From contig NC_041004.1 in NCBI RefSeq assembly GCF_004193775.1, positions 6,843,309 to 6,907,308 on the forward strand: a stretch of 64,000 bases of DNA, read 5' to 3'. A program made the translations under genes and the position numbers. Shown piece after piece: positions 1 to 12,825 of the stretch; position 1 is the first letter of the stretch; each line of letters begins with the position of its first letter. Below the pieces are notes generated by a model. That model saw nothing but the letters and a program-made list of their open reading frames with translations. It did no database searches and had not been told where the DNA came from. Origin of the DNA: Glycine soja. Its lineage: Eukaryota > Streptophyta > Magnoliopsida > Fabales > Fabaceae.

Positions 1-978
1 AGTCCCTCGATATGGTGCTAAAAATCTTGGACCATTGGTATATCCCGCATCCACAAGAAAATACTTACCTACAATGTTTAAAATAACAAACATAGACTTA
101 AACTAGACCAAAAAAAAAAAGAAAAAAAATTATTTCTAAGAAATATTACCCGTTGGAATTTCAAGTTTGTTTTGATGACGTAATGCATCTCGTAATACTC
201 GAGAATCTCCTGCAGACCCTTCCCACCCAGGTAACACATAAATAAACCTTAAATCTGGACCACAAGCAGCTAACACATTTGTAGAGACATCACCCTTTCT
301 ATTACGATATCTAGGTCTCTCATCAGGAGAAACTGTAACCGGAATATGAGTCCCATCAAGTGCTCCAATACATCTCTACAAACAAGACAATTTTTTTAGA
401 TTTTAAGAAAATTTTATAATTAACTAATTTCTCCTAACAATTGATAAACTTACCTCAAACCATCTCCACTTGTTTGCTTCCGCACCTTCTAAAGTACAAG
501 GTTGAAAGTTCAAATAGTCTTTGCTCACTTTCATTACCGCTCTCAAGACATCATTGAATTGCCTACTTATGGTTTCTTTAGATCTACAATAACTAAATTG
601 CACTACCCTATATTTTAGGTTGTGAGCAAGGATATGTAAAAACATTGCTACTGCTTCAGTTGTTGGAACATTTCTTGTTCTTACTAATCCACCCTTTTCT
701 TGTAAAATTCTACAAAGGTTAAAAAATGCATTTTTACTAAGCCTCAATTGTTCAATGCAATCTTTATTTGTTCCTCTATAAAGACGATTAAGGAAACTCT
801 GATGTTCTAGTTCCCAATTACGGGTTGGTTCCTTAACAAAATAGTTATTATGATACCATGTCACTACACCAATGACCATATGAACAACACAAGCAGCAGC
901 TAATAAGATTATCTTCTTATACTCTTCTCTTTTACGTTTTCTTGAAGTCATTGCAGTGTCAACTATGCTATGATCCAT
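1..978 (-). CDS. ALP1-like / HARBI1-like PIF-Harbinger-derived nuclease (partial, runs off left edge)
   Basis: Three exons can be joined on the minus strand: 978-454, 375-150 and 68-1. Each junction has GT..AG ends (donors at 453 and 149, acceptors at 376 and 69) and keeps frame. Exon 1 starts at an ATG followed by a basic SRKRKREE patch and a hydrophobic stretch, then the helical region usual before the nuclease in ALP1-like proteins. Exon 2 carries the first catalytic aspartate in a GALDGTHIPV motif. Exon 3 carries the second in LVDAGYTNGP. These are the first two acids of the DDE_Tnp_4 fold; the glutamate lies beyond the window. The family contains both active PIF/Harbinger transposases and domesticated genes such as ALP1 and HARBI1. 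The open, intron-bearing frame without stops fits a live gene, but the C-terminus is needed to decide. Confidence 0.82.
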
Positions 979-3411
979 TTCTTCTCAATCCAAACTGCAT
1001 GATAATGATATAAGATAATATGTGCATATATTATTTGGAGATTTAAAACAAATATCTAGGTAAAAGATGTAAAACAATGATACTAGTGCAATACAAAGAT
1101 GATCAACTAAAAACAATGATACTATTAAATCATGTCTTGTTACTCTGCACTGATTCACCTTTGACCACCGTCTAATAATCCTATAGCAAAAATATCACTA
1201 TCAGTAAAATTTATAAATGAATTAATAATTATATCAGATTAATTTTATAAAATTACTACTTTTGTAAAATAAATTAAGAAGACAATTATAATAAAACAGA
1301 GTTAGTAGTATAAAGGTGCACAGTATTTAATTAGTAGGAAAAGACAATTAAAAGAAAACAAAAATATTAATGTGATTAATTATGTAGTGATTAAAATAGA
1401 ATAAGTGAATGTATAATTACTTATAGGTTATATAGAATTAGAAGGCAATTGACGGGGAGAAGAGTGAAGTAGGAGGTGAGGACAATACAATAGGGCAGCG
1501 AAGCATGTTAGATGTGTGTGTTTTTGGAAATTAAATCTTCAAACGGAACAACAATGGGGAGCAGTGCTTCTCATTCATCAAGGCTTCGTTATTCAACTAT
1601 TTCTCCTTTTCTTCTACAGACATAATTGAGTGTTATTAATTTTTTAAAATACATATCACCTAGAGATTAATCAAACTCCCTCTCAATTCTGGAATACTTA
1701 ATGATTCCTTCTTGTATAATTTTACGAAATAAAATATGATTATATTTCAAAAATAAAAACACACATTTACGCCTTTCAAAAATAAAAACGCTATTAAATG
1801 CTTCCTCTGTGTTGTGTTGCTGCAAGCTACATGTATGTTGTTGCATGGTTATTTATTATGTTCAACCTATTATCTATGTTGTTTCTATGTTTTGAACTGT
1901 TGTGCAGTTTTCCTGCTGTGTTACTACTCTTTTGTGCCAGAACTAAGTTGCATAGAGAAGTAATAAGAAATGTTTAACAGAAGAAATGCTTGTTCCAATG
2001 GGTGGTCGATACAATCTGAATCAAGACATTTAATGTTGTCTCAACATTGGAAACAGATACTCCCGAGTCAATGGAACTACTATTAATAGCTTCTAACCAT
2101 ACTCATAAAATGAGGCTAGAAACTAAATAAACCTTTTGAAACATAAAAATAAAAAATTTGCTCCCAAGGACTAAAACATAAAATTTATATGTATAGGGAA
2201 TAAAATAAAAAGTTTGTACAAATACTGGAACAAAATAGTTAATTAAACCTTTTGAAAACTACAAGTGAAATGAATAAATCCTAAAACTTATCCTAATAAT
2301 AGTAGTTTTATAAGGGTCCAAATAATCATTTGGTATTTTTGTTTTGAAAGTCACTAATAATTATAATTGTTTTAGAAAGTAGAAGGCACGCTCGGGCACG
2401 GAGGAAGAGAGACCATAGACGTCGTGCTCAGAACCAAGTTTGAAGAGAAAACGTTGATCCGATTCTGAATTTGCAAATTAGAATAGGAAGCATTTCTATG
2501 TCAAGAGACATTCATAACCATATTACTTAGGATTATGTGTGAAGGTGGGTGGGGTCTATCTGCAATTATAACTATGTAATGGAGGACTTTGAATAGAAGA
2601 TTTTTTTTAATTAACTACTAAAAGAATTTTGAAGACTGGTGTACATTTTTTACTTTGATAGCTGATGCAGCACCATATGACATTGATAGGTATATTATTT
2701 TATTTTCCCTTTTGCTTATATATTTCTTTTTAACTCTATGTGCTCTTCTATGTGATTATTATATTCCTGAGTCTATGATGTACAAGTTGTATAGCAGAAA
2801 TCTCTTTACTCAATAGTCAATCCTCATCCTCATCCTCAAGGGACAAAATATAAATAAGTTTTGGCATTTTCTATTAGTTTCCTCTAGACATATGCTATAG
2901 ATATCATGCATTTTTGGTCACTATAAGAGCAGATAAGTCTAGAATTTTGTCTGATAGTGTATAACTAAATAATGTTTGTTTGATTCTGTTATAATATTTA
3001 TTCTTCAAATGTTCTGTTCTATCAAATATCTATCATGGGAATGAAGTCATTTAAACAAGAAAGCAAATGTGTCTTCTTTTAACAGTAATGATGCCAATAC
3101 CATGGGATATTTTGGTCAACTCAAGCTAATGTGGTTATGTTAGCTGCACTGAAAGCTTCTTTTATTCTCCCCGTCCAATGACTTTTTGACTACACCGGAG
3201 GAGTTTTCAAAAGATAATGATACAACTCCTGCCGTGAACGAAAATTAAAACCATTATATCTTGAAAAGACACCATGAATTTTTTAAACATTCCAGACAAA
3301 AGAAGCGCTTACAGGTTCTTTTTATGTTATCACTCTTTTTATGTTCAAAGATTTTTCAATTCATAATTTGAAAAACTAAATTCACTGCTGGAATCTTCTT
3401 ACCAGGATGAT
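979..3411. other. Intergenic, no gene recognised
   Basis: AT-rich DNA upstream of the ALP1-like gene. No frame, splice-linked exon series or RNA gene could be supported. A purine-rich stretch at about 1440-1560 followed by a short C/T-rich tract near 1600 could be an untranslated leader of the gene to the left, but nothing proves it. Confidence 0.5.
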
Positions 3412-4111
3412 GTGTACTCCATAATCACTGAGAAATGTAAAATGTATCCTAAGTGTACACTATGCATACTTAAACTTGACACTAAGGATTGTAACTGTTG
3501 TAATGAAGTTATACAAGATCCAACTCTAATTTCATCTGTCATTCACAAGTGCTCTAGAAAAATTTCCTTGTTTTTTTTTTGTTTTCTTTGTTGGATTTTT
3601 GGTATTCCTGTCACAATCTTACTTTTTCCAACTAACCTTCCCAATAGGAAGGGTTTCTGCAGTTACACTGAGAGACTGGGACTTCTCTTATATTGATTGT
3701 GTTAGCAGGTACTAAGTATCTGGGGTCTTCACTACAGAACAAACCCATGTTTCCCTTTCAAGACATATTTCAAAGCAGCATCCTTGAACCCCATCAACAA
3801 ATAACCAAAATGCCAAATAAATCAATTCCCTTGAACCCCCAGAAAATCATACAGTTCAAGAAATTTAAATAGATTTGTTTCTCTATTTCTCCTTGATGCA
3901 TATTCACAAACATATGGTGCTCACAATCTATCTCAACTCCAAATCCATTCAATTCACACCCACCAACATATCAAAATCACGGAAACAAAATAGAAAACGA
4001 AACATAAATAAAAAAATCAAGCAACCCTTATAACTACAAAAATGAAATCAAAATCAAACAAACATAAACTTTGAAAAAAGAAAAAAAAACAGAGATAACG
4101 AGGGAGAGAGG
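3412..4111. other. Intergenic; short unsupported frames only
   Basis: A 94-codon plus-strand frame at 3412-3696 is cysteine-rich at its start and hydrophobic at its end. It matches nothing I recognise, and no exon partner is visible. The rest is simple A-rich sequence. Confidence 0.4.
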
Positions 4112-4339
4112 AACTTACCAGCGAGAGGAAGAAAAGCCACGGAGAGGGAGTGGTAACTCGTGACGCTGCTGAGAGGGAAAGAGAGAAAGCTTGTGATGGT
4201 GTGTGCTGAGAGGGAGAGAGAGCTCGTAGGGAGAGAGAGCTCGTCTGCAGTGTGCGATGAGATAGAGGGAGAGCGCGTGTGGTTTGTGCTGAGAGAGAAA
4301 GGGAATTTTAATTTCTTTGCTTTTTAATGAGAATTTCAA
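4112..4339 (-). other. Possible first exon with CT-rich leader
   Basis: On the minus strand this is a strongly CT-repeated stretch (many CTCTC runs) ending at a good splice-donor context, CTG|GTAAGT, at about 4111. CT-rich leaders ending in a donor are common first exons of plant genes. A 74-codon frame crosses it, but its protein is low-complexity and I do not believe it. No following exon could be linked, so this may be a broken promoter/leader fragment. Confidence 0.2.
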
Positions 4340-5804
4340 ATTCTCTCAAATTAATATATTAAAATACTTTATAAAAATGACAGCATTTTAATTACTTTTA
4401 AAATACCCCATCCAAACATATTAGATTATTGAAAGGCAATTTAATATCTCTGTTAAAATACTTTACCTGATTAAATTTCCCCATCCAAACACAGGGTAAT
4501 TTGCAAGAACAATTATACTATGTATTCATAGAAAAGCATGGGTAATATAGAATCTTCAATTATCTCCACAGGAAAACATCCTTTCAATAGGTTACTTCAA
4601 TGCGGATTTTTCTTTAGAGATCATCGAAATACCATTTCAATATTTTGCCCCAGTTCCTCAAATACATTGCCACCCTTAGTCTCATTGACTTCAAAGAAAA
4701 TATCTGAGACTTAAATTCTCCTCATATCTCCTCAAAATGTCATTTCCAATCTACAACACATCCTGAAAGCTTACCAAGTTTAGAGTCCTCTCATAAGCTC
4801 CTTTTGATTTAGAAGTTGAAATGCTTCCTCAAATTTCTTCTACATGTACTTAAACTTTTCTCTTCAACAACTATCTTTTTTCACTTCATTCTTTTCTTTT
4901 CTTTTCTTGAGGAAATGAATAGGAAAGGATGATACATGTCCCACTTCAGAGTAAAAAAATCTTGATTCTTGCTTGAACAATATGAAAATACTAAAAGACA
5001 TTTACGCGTATGTCTTCTGACAAATTCACATTTCTAGTATAAAAAAAAACACAAAACCTTATCTAGCAGTATGCAGGCCACCCAATAAAATTGATTCCTC
5101 CCATTATATCATTTTCTCTACTTGTAACAGAATATAAATGTCAATAATAGTGCAGCCATATTTTAAATCTAGTGTTGTCCATATTGATCTTCTGGAAGGG
5201 CAGTGATCTAACTGTTAGTGCTAGAATATACATATTATGTCTTCTTATAACCGTGAAAATGACTTTTTAGCAAACACAAAAGTAAGAAAATGTGACTTTT
5301 TTTAATGGATGATGGTCCACTTTTGCTTCCCAACATTGAAAATAAGAAAATGATAAGATTAAAAATGCAATCACAATCATTACAAATGAAATTTACTTTT
5401 GTTATCCAAAAACTATTATATACAACCCATTATATTCTATCCTCTGCCAGCTGCAACAGAGAAGCAAGAGAGAATAAAATAAAAAAAGTGACTATCATGC
5501 CAAATCAGATCTGTGAATGTTTCAATATATCAGCAAGAATATACATAGATAGGAAAATGATATAATGACAAATGCTAGAAATCAAAAGACAGAGAACTAG
5601 TGCAGCTATTGCAAGGAAAGTATAAAAAGACATACACAAGATTCCTGATACATGCATTTTGTAAAATTGAACTTGCAAAAGCTCGGCTTTGTATCTTCAG
5701 GCATGTCCAATTAATTTACTTCCTCTCTCTGTACTCCTTCTGCCCATATTCCATTTCCACATTAGTACACAACCTCAACTGCTAGAGGTTATCATGTTCT
5801 CTGA
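4340..5804. other. Intergenic; AT-rich repeat-like tract
   Basis: At 4320-4500 a TA-rich tract contains CCCCATCCAAACA twice, a motif often seen near the ends of plant MITEs. No matching inverted end was found. Short frames at 5305-5785 are AT-rich and unsupported. Confidence 0.3.
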
Positions 5805-6246
5805 TCACCCTGCAAAAGAAATGGACTTTTCTTGTATCAGATTTGTTTTTTGAGGAACAACTAAAGGTATCACAACTATCAACATGAAAATGAGATAAGT
5901 GCAGAAGGAGTGCAGAGGGGGGGATGAATCAGTGAGTACTCTCACATCATTTGTATTAAGAAGACGAGTTAATAAAAAGAAAAGTCTACAACAATTAAGA
6001 GACAAGATAAATCAAATAGAACATTGTACATTTTACATCATATAACTATAACAATCAATGACATCTTGCACGACACGTCAAAATAGTTTTTCAATTATGA
6101 TTGGTCTTTCATGATAACTACACTGCAACACATGAAAGTATAACAAAAATATAAGGCATTATATTAAATTTTTGTTTTCATTTTTCAGAAAGAACTTTTA
6201 TACCCGAGCCTGAAAGTTCTTTTCACTACTTTCAATAACCAACAAT

Positions 6247-9078
6247 TCACCTTTTCCTTTTCTTTGGAGTTCGCTTCAACACCGGCCTAAAACCTTGGTC
6301 GCACAGTTCCATTTGTTGAACAAAATTGTGATATACTGAGGTGTTTATTGGGCTGACCCCAAACCCTTTTAACGCCTCCCACCGTTCACCATCTGTAAGC
6401 CATGATACTTTGATTTTAAACTTTGCCAGACTTTTAAGTCTGTTGTTCAGGTAGCAAGAACATCGTTTGTCATACAACACACAAACATGGTCCGAATAAA
6501 TCATAGAATATGGCCCAGAAGTTTGTATTTCAACACTGTCCCTTTTACATTCATTCTCACCATTACTGATAGAGATGCTAAATTGCAATGCAGGATCCAA
6601 AAACTCCTCCGTGTCCTTGTCCAGAATGAAGCAGAAAATGAAACCCAAATGAGCAGGTGGAGCAGAAGAGAGATCAATAATTACATAATCCTTTCTAGTC
6701 TTATATGCCAACCACTCTGGAACATTGCTTCCTGGATACATGTACACTGCTTGATAAGAATCATGGAGATCCTTGTAATCATTGTAATTTTCCACATGAT
6801 CAAGTATTGGTGCTGATAAATGTTGGTATGCAAATTTCATTACATTGATTTGCGCATTTAACTCAATAGCCATCAGAGAAAATTCATCCAACTTTAAGCA
6901 ATTCCAAAACTCAACTCGTTTCCTGTTTTCCTCAAATTGTTCAACTGCCGTGGAAGGGAACAATACAGTCTCCAGTGATTCACACTCATCAGCATGTAGA
7001 GTTTCAAGGGATGGGGGAAGCTTCGGTAGAATGCAGAGATTGCTGCAACAACTCAAGTCAAGATATCGCAGTCTTGTAAGATTATTGATGCATGTTGGCA
7101 AGCTTTCAATGTCACTACGTATTAGATGTAGCATTTCTAACTTTCGTAGACTTCCAAAAGACAAGGGCAATGAACTGATGAGAATGCCGGTTAAATCTAG
7201 TTCAACCACATTCTCGGCTGTCACTGAGAATTCCCTTAGTTCTTCACAGTCACTGAGGTTGAGATAAAGTAGGGAGCTTAAATGACCATCATCACTTGAA
7301 AATTTGATGAGGGAACTGCATCCACTAAGGTCCAATTTCTCAAGCTTGTGTAGAGAGAAAATAGATGGATGCACACTAGTCAACCCACTGGAACAACTAA
7401 CATCCAGTACCTTGAGATTTGTGGATTTTGAGAAGTCTGGAAGCTCATTCAGCAATACACACCAACGGAATTTAACATTCTTTAAATTCACCAGATTCTG
7501 CAACAAAATAAGAGATGACGCGTCAGATTAAGTTGTTAATTAAGCTTTGCTGAATTGAGAGACATATGTAAAAGGAAGAAACATATTTACTTTCACTTCA
7601 TGCCATAATTTTTCCACTCTGCTACATGACAAGTCTAATATAACAAGCTTCTCAGCAGAAAATTGCTCTGGCAAGCATGTCAAAGGGTAATGCATCCAAT
7701 GAAGATATCTTAACTCATTTGGCAAAGATTGAAGCCCTTGTGGAAGAGAAGGAGAATTATTACCAAAATCCAAAAATTGTAGATTGCTCATCCTAACAAA
7801 TGCATCAGGACGTAACTTCAGATTCTTCAATGTTGACAAAGGTGTTGTTATGCTTCTAATTGCCTTAGTCCCCTGTCATCAAAGTAGAAGAGAAATTTAC
7901 ACATAATTAAAAGCTGCATTTCCTCCAAATAATTCAAACATAGCTAAAAACCATATTTACCTTGTCATTTTTCGAAACATCATAGATCTCAATAGGATCC
8001 CATAATCGACTGCGATTTCCAAGGTCATTAGATTCTTGGCAAACAATCTCCCATGCCATTTCTTGTATAGTATCATGCATAGATACAACATTATCTTCAG
8101 AAATAGTTATAAGAGATTTTTCTTTCAGCCTTTCTAACCCAACAACCACTGCATTATGACTTCCACAATCTCCCAATAATATGTTTATAGAATCCACTTT
8201 CATATTAAAATTCTCTGTCATATTTGCTCTACGGCAGAAACATGCAAGATCTAAAAGAATCTCTTGTTCTTCATGGTGTAGATCGTCAAAACTAAGTTTC
8301 ACAAAATCATGAACATTGTTACTCTTGATTCCTTTAAGCTTTTCTAGTTGACTTTTCCATACCTCCTTATCTTTTCCACAAAGAAGATGAGCCAATATTT
8401 TAAGAACTAATGGAATGCCCTTGGCATAATCAACCACCCTCTTTGATAGCTCGTAAAACTCCATTTCAAGATCACCTTGGTTAAAGGCATTCAACTTAAA
8501 AAGCTGAAATGCTTCACAGGAACTCAATCCACCAACATGGTATATTTCAGGAACTTTGTTGGCTATAAGAACTTTTATATCTCTAGTTGTTATAATAATT
8601 CTACTACCTAACCCATACCAGTCTGGAGTTCCAAATAATTCTTCCAGCTGCTCTGAATCATTCACATCATCAAGAACAATAAGCACCTTCTTTTGGCCAA
8701 TCATTTTCTTAATAGAACTGGACAATCCTTTTTGTGTTTTAATATTCACATATTTGTGTAATATTGAAGCAAATAGTTTTTCTTTTAAAGAAATTACTCC
8801 AAGTCTTCTTATTTCTTCCTTTACATTTGCAAAAAAACAACAACTTTCATATTCCAGATATAATTTGCTAAACACTTCCTGTGCAATGGTTGTCTTACCA
8901 ATACCGCCCACACCCCAAATTCCGATAACACAGACATCTTTTGACTCTTGTTTTAACAAAGATTCTAAATGTGCAACTTGTTTGTCAATGCCAACCAGCC
9001 CTTTTGAATCTACTGTATGATTTCTCAACGTCATCAGCACAAGATTGATGATTTCTTGAAGTAGCTCAACATCATTCC
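6247..9078 (-). CDS. TIR-NBS-LRR-class disease resistance protein (NB-ARC, LRR and C-terminal domain; TIR exon not found)
   Basis: Three exons join in frame: 9078-7961, 7872-7591 and 7497-6247. The first carries a full NB-ARC: P-loop GIWGVGGIGKTT, kinase-2 KKVLIVLDDVND, RNBS-B GSRIIITTRD, GLPL as KGIPLVL, and MHD in VSMHDTIQEM. The final D of kinase-2 and the TNL-type RNBS motifs mark the TIR class. The next exons give about a dozen leucine-rich repeats, then the post-LRR (C-JID-like) domain with a YPGSNVPEWLAYK motif and a basic KKRKR tail. The family acts as intracellular pathogen sensors. The exon opens at a splice acceptor (9079-9080), not at a start codon, so an upstream TIR exon is expected. 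None was seen up to about 13.9 kb. The gene is therefore either truncated by the insertions to its right or split by a very long intron. The frame itself has no stops. Confidence 0.85.
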
Positions 9079-9080
9079 TA

Positions 9081-9483
9081 TCAAAAAAATAGAATGTATG
9101 AAATTCAATGACAACTTAGATCGCTTGTTAATACCCATATGCAGTTACCCCTCTCCTATTCCTTCCTACTTAGTGGGGATTACTTAACAGGGTCATATGC
9201 GCCCCAAAAAAAAAACAGGGTGGCCTTGTATGATTCTAGAAGTCTATCCAAAAAATATATCCATTAAAAATTGAAATATACTGAATTGTATTAATTGGGC
9301 CTAAGTTAACAATTACTAAATTCAATGGACTAACATAGTTTATAGCATGCTTGTCCCGTCTAAATCAGCAAGAGCCAGTTATGTCATATATGATGAAGAA
9401 GCAACTAGTAAACATACACTATTGTAAAGTCAATTTAGATAGTAAAGGTCATGTCTTCCTTCTATTTAAAAAACCAGCATATA
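9081..9483. other. Upstream flank of the TNL NB-ARC exon, no TIR exon
   Basis: I looked on the minus strand for the conserved start of a TIR domain (a DVFVSFRG-like stretch) and for its donor site and found neither. The sequence is ordinary AT-rich DNA ending where a dispersed repeat begins. Confidence 0.5.
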
Positions 9484-9491
9484 ATAATAGT

Positions 9492-9740
9492 AGGCTTAAA
9501 TATATTTTTGGTCCCTGATAAATACGTGTTTTTTACGTTTGGTCCCTGATAAATTTTTCCTTTGAATCGGGTCTCTAATATTTGAAATTTTTTGTCTCAA
9601 CTCCCTGCTATTAGTTGGGATCCGTTATTTGCTTACGTGGCTGTTAACGGGCCATGTAGATATGCCACGTGAGGTGCCATGTGTACTCGTTGCCTAAGTA
9701 GGATTACATGTGTCACTGCCACCTCATCAATAACTTCTAC
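9492..9740 (+). repeat. Dispersed repeat end (GGCTTAAATATATTTTTGG type)
   Basis: Begins with GGCTTAAATATATTTTTGG followed by two near-copies of TTTGGTCCCTGATAAAT. This is a widespread legume repeat end. No matching inverted copy was found before the LTR-like element that starts at 10633, so the second end is lost or cut off. Confidence 0.45.
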
Positions 9741-9812
9741 CACCTCCTCTGTGATTGCGGTTCCATTCACCACCACTCCCCCTCCGACACCAACCAATCC
9801 TCCTCCACTTGC

Positions 9813-10195
9813 CTATGCACATGCAGTCAAAACCAACTCAAAAGTTTCCCCATCAGATGACACCCCTGATTGCTTCATCTGCTGGAAAACCAATAAACCA
9901 CCACACCTTAAACCATTACTCGTGTACCCACCAAGCATCAAATGCCATGAAGCAATGTTTTTGTCCAACATTTGATCAAACACTCGGCATGCATTCTTCA
10001 CACTACCACATTTACAGTACATCCCAATCAATCTATTGCTCACACAAATTCAAGAGTGCGAGATCAACATGATAATCAGCAGCAACATCTTGATCCATGA
10101 GTTCCAATACTTGATCGAGGTTACCCTCTTCACACAGGGCCACCAAGTCCACATTCAAGTGGTTTTGTTTTGATAGTCGAGCTTCAATTTTCGTT
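9813..10195 (-). pseudogene. Pentatricopeptide-repeat (PPR) protein fragment
   Basis: Minus-strand frames read two pieces of one PPR protein. The first (about 10190-10045) has NVDLVALCEEGNLDQ and ends in LALLNLCEQ and a stop. The second (10043-9813) has SNRLIGMYCKCGSVKNA, then FDQMLDKNIASWHLM and a QQMKQSGVSSDGETFELV stretch. This is the organisation of plant-organelle PPR proteins of the DYW/MEF type, which edit organelle RNA. The segment that should lie between the two pieces is missing, and both ends are cut, so it is a captured or degraded gene fragment. Confidence 0.7.
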
Positions 10196-10474
10196 CATTG
10201 GGATGTTTCTCCTTACATAAAGGAGAAATTTTATGAGTGGAACGGCTGCTGGTGTTGTCATTTCAACACCTGCTAGCATCGAGAACCGCATAGGTACAAA
10301 AAGGAATGGAGGAAGAGGAATGGGTGAAGATTGCACGTGGAATGGAAGTCATTGATGTGTGGAGTTTGAGCTCCATGCTTTCTGCTCTGCTAGTGTTCCA
10401 GTAGCTATTGCTAATAAAATATCCGATTTATCCCTCCCAACACTATTGATTGTGAAAGTAAATCTATGAGAAGT

Positions 10475-10627
10475 GAGAGAAAAGAAATGGTGATTGCATC
10501 AAGTGCTTGACCCAGTTCATGATGATAGTGACCCTATGGCTGCCATCGCGGAGCTTGCTTTCTAGTGCGTTGCGGTGGATAAGGACAACCGACCGAACGT
10601 GAGGGAGGTGGTGGAGGAGCTGAAGTG
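10475..10627 (+). pseudogene. Receptor-like kinase C-terminal fragment
   Basis: Plus strand reads DPMAAIAELAF, a stop, CVAVDKDNRPNVREVVEELK and a stop. The pattern of AELAF.CV....DRP.M.EVV is subdomain XI of plant receptor-like Ser/Thr kinases, with a TAG where an Arg/Gln codon is expected. Only about 40 codons remain. It lies on the opposite strand to the PPR fragment next to it, so the two come from different genes brought together. Confidence 0.6.
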
Positions 10628-10632
10628 AGTGT

Positions 10633-12825
10633 TGTGACACCCTCTACCCCTCACATATATATACTAATAAAGGAATAAAAATTCAAATATTAATTAAAAG
10701 TATTTTTAAAAAAATTTAAATAAAAGTCTTTCAAAGGGGTAAAAGACTCACATTCACTTTCTTCTACATCATATTCAAACTTATCCAAATAAATAATAAA
10801 GTCATCTCGGCTCAAACAAGGTTGTCTAGGACTTCATACAATTAATATAAAATCCTATACCCCAATGTCACATCCTATCAGAGCGTTGTGTCCCGACATC
10901 TTTCAGCACAAGGTTCCTTAAAGCAATTCACCTAGTCATTTGGTCCCCCGAACACAAAGTTCAAGATCATCACAGGATCCAAACACAAACAACACCCAGG
11001 GAGTGAGTTATCACATTTCTAACTAATAGAGAGAAACAAGATAACATATAGGTATAAATATCATATAAACAAAATGCAACTTACTTAAGCATCATTCACG
11101 TTATTTCACCACTTTGTCGCACAACATTACATCGCAACACCACACGTCTCATTCGTTTTCACAACATTCACGTATTCAAGGATCAACACACAATATCACC
11201 AAGTCAATCAATATCGATCAATACACAAGTGTTATGCAACATATATACTAAGACTCAATCTTATATGCAATGTGGTGTCATGTTAGTGAAAAACCTCGTT
11301 GGCGCCTAGGAGTACATGACAAGACAAACCACACACTAGCAAGTCAGGCCAGTCTCACTAGGTAAGATCATAGGGAGACTAGTCAGGGTCACAGTATTTT
11401 GCGAGAATGCTCCAACCATATGGGATCAATATAGGCTTAAAGGAGCACTCAAACCGGGTGACCCCCAAGGCCTACGCTCCGAAGAGTACGTCAGGGACTC
11501 TCCCTACTGATTCAGGTCCAACCTAAAAAATATTTTTTGTACACAGACTCTATCCATGAACTGTACAAAATACACGACTCCTCAATTATTCTCAAAATAT
11601 TTTTAACTCGTCACCCTTAAAGGGTCTTAGCATTAACTTGTCGCCCTTAAAAGGACTTAACATTAACTCATCGTCCTTAAAGGGACTTAACATTAACTTG
11701 TCGCCTTTAAAGGGACTTAGCATTAACTCGTCGCCCTTAAAGGGACTTATGATTGTATGATTGTACAATTCATAGTTCACAACTCAATGCACACAACATC
11801 TCAATGCACATATATATCTCAATCATATACATACTCAATTTATCACATACATTCGATCTCAATCATAATGGTATAATCTCAATTTAACACGTTATCACAC
11901 CTCAAGAATCATATACACTTTACCTATGAACTATGCAATACACACAACTACTCAATTGTTTTCAAAATAATTTTAACTCATCGGGTTCTCATAGTGGATC
12001 TCATCACAATACTCGTCGCCCTTAAAGGGTCTTACAATTGTGTGATTGCACAGTTCATAGCTCACAACTCAATACACACATCTCGATACACATTTATTTC
12101 ATCATTCATCACAGGTTCAATTTATTACATACTCACAATTTGAACCACTATTTCACTATTTCAATATAACAATTTTTACAAAAGGTTTATCACAACTGAT
12201 AATCCCTTAAATAATTTCACACAGTTATACCAAAATCAATTAATCAAAATAATGGGTTAAAACACAAAAACATCAAGAACATCAATTGGTACATAAAACA
12301 CAAAAATATTGTATTTATAATCATAAGGAAAAGTTATAATTCAAAAAACATCCCAAAATAAACCCCAATTTAATCCTCTAAGGATCTCTACACATGTTCT
12401 CACTAATCTCCAATTCTGAATAATTCATCCCTTACCTCTAAACGGACTCACGTGTCTTCCGACAGTGATAGCAGCATCTCTAGCGGTTCCCTGAGATTCC
12501 TCCAATTTTTCCTCCGACTGCTCCGATAGAGTTCCCAAACGTCAGAGAGACAGAGAAGGGATTGAAGCCTCCATTTTTACTGTCTTCGTGAGATTTCTTT
12601 TTCTCTCTCCATGAATATTATCTCGCAAATCCCAACGGTTAACAAAACCGGAATCATAATTTTACTGAGACAATTCTAGGTTTCTACGGAAAAAGAGAAA
12701 ACTACGGTGCGAATGTTATTTCGCTTAGCTCTGACATGTTTTGACAATTCCCAACGGTGAAAATGCTAGGAATTGGGTTACAAACGTGGTGCTCAAATTT
12801 CACGACAATCCAACGGTGAATGATC
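10633..12825 (+). mobile_element. LTR-like retroelement sequence, family 1
   Basis: Starts TGTGACACCCTCTACC and shares many blocks with the inverted tract at 40031-41671: the TGTGACACCCT end, a block around CCTATCAGAGCGTTG, and the CGCCCTTAAAGGG block. The shared TG-starting end and length of about 1.7 kb fit a long LTR or LTR plus leader of a gypsy-type element. The right part (12400-12820) contains three AATCCCAACGGTT-like repeats seen near legume gypsy leaders. No protein domain is present. The right border is set only by the start of the next repeat at about 12826. Confidence 0.5.
11605..11754 (+). repeat. Tandem repeat, 5 x 30 bp
   Basis: Five units of 30 bp, at 11605, 11635, 11665, 11695 and 11725, each built on CGTCGCCCTTAAAGGGACTT. 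Because 30 is divisible by 3 the array gives an open minus-strand frame with repeated SPFKGDKLML; this is a by-product of the repeat. The inverted relative near 40.5 kb has only about one unit, so the array expanded in this copy. Confidence 0.9.

Noticed and set aside
6487..7531. Plus-strand frames over the TNL LRR exon
   Set aside because: Reverse-strand shadows of the LRR coding sequence; their proteins show no domain.
11592..11780. 62-codon minus-strand frame with repeated SPFKGDKLML
   Set aside because: It is the translation of five 30-bp tandem units; any such array without stops is open, and the related copy at 40.5 kb lacks it.
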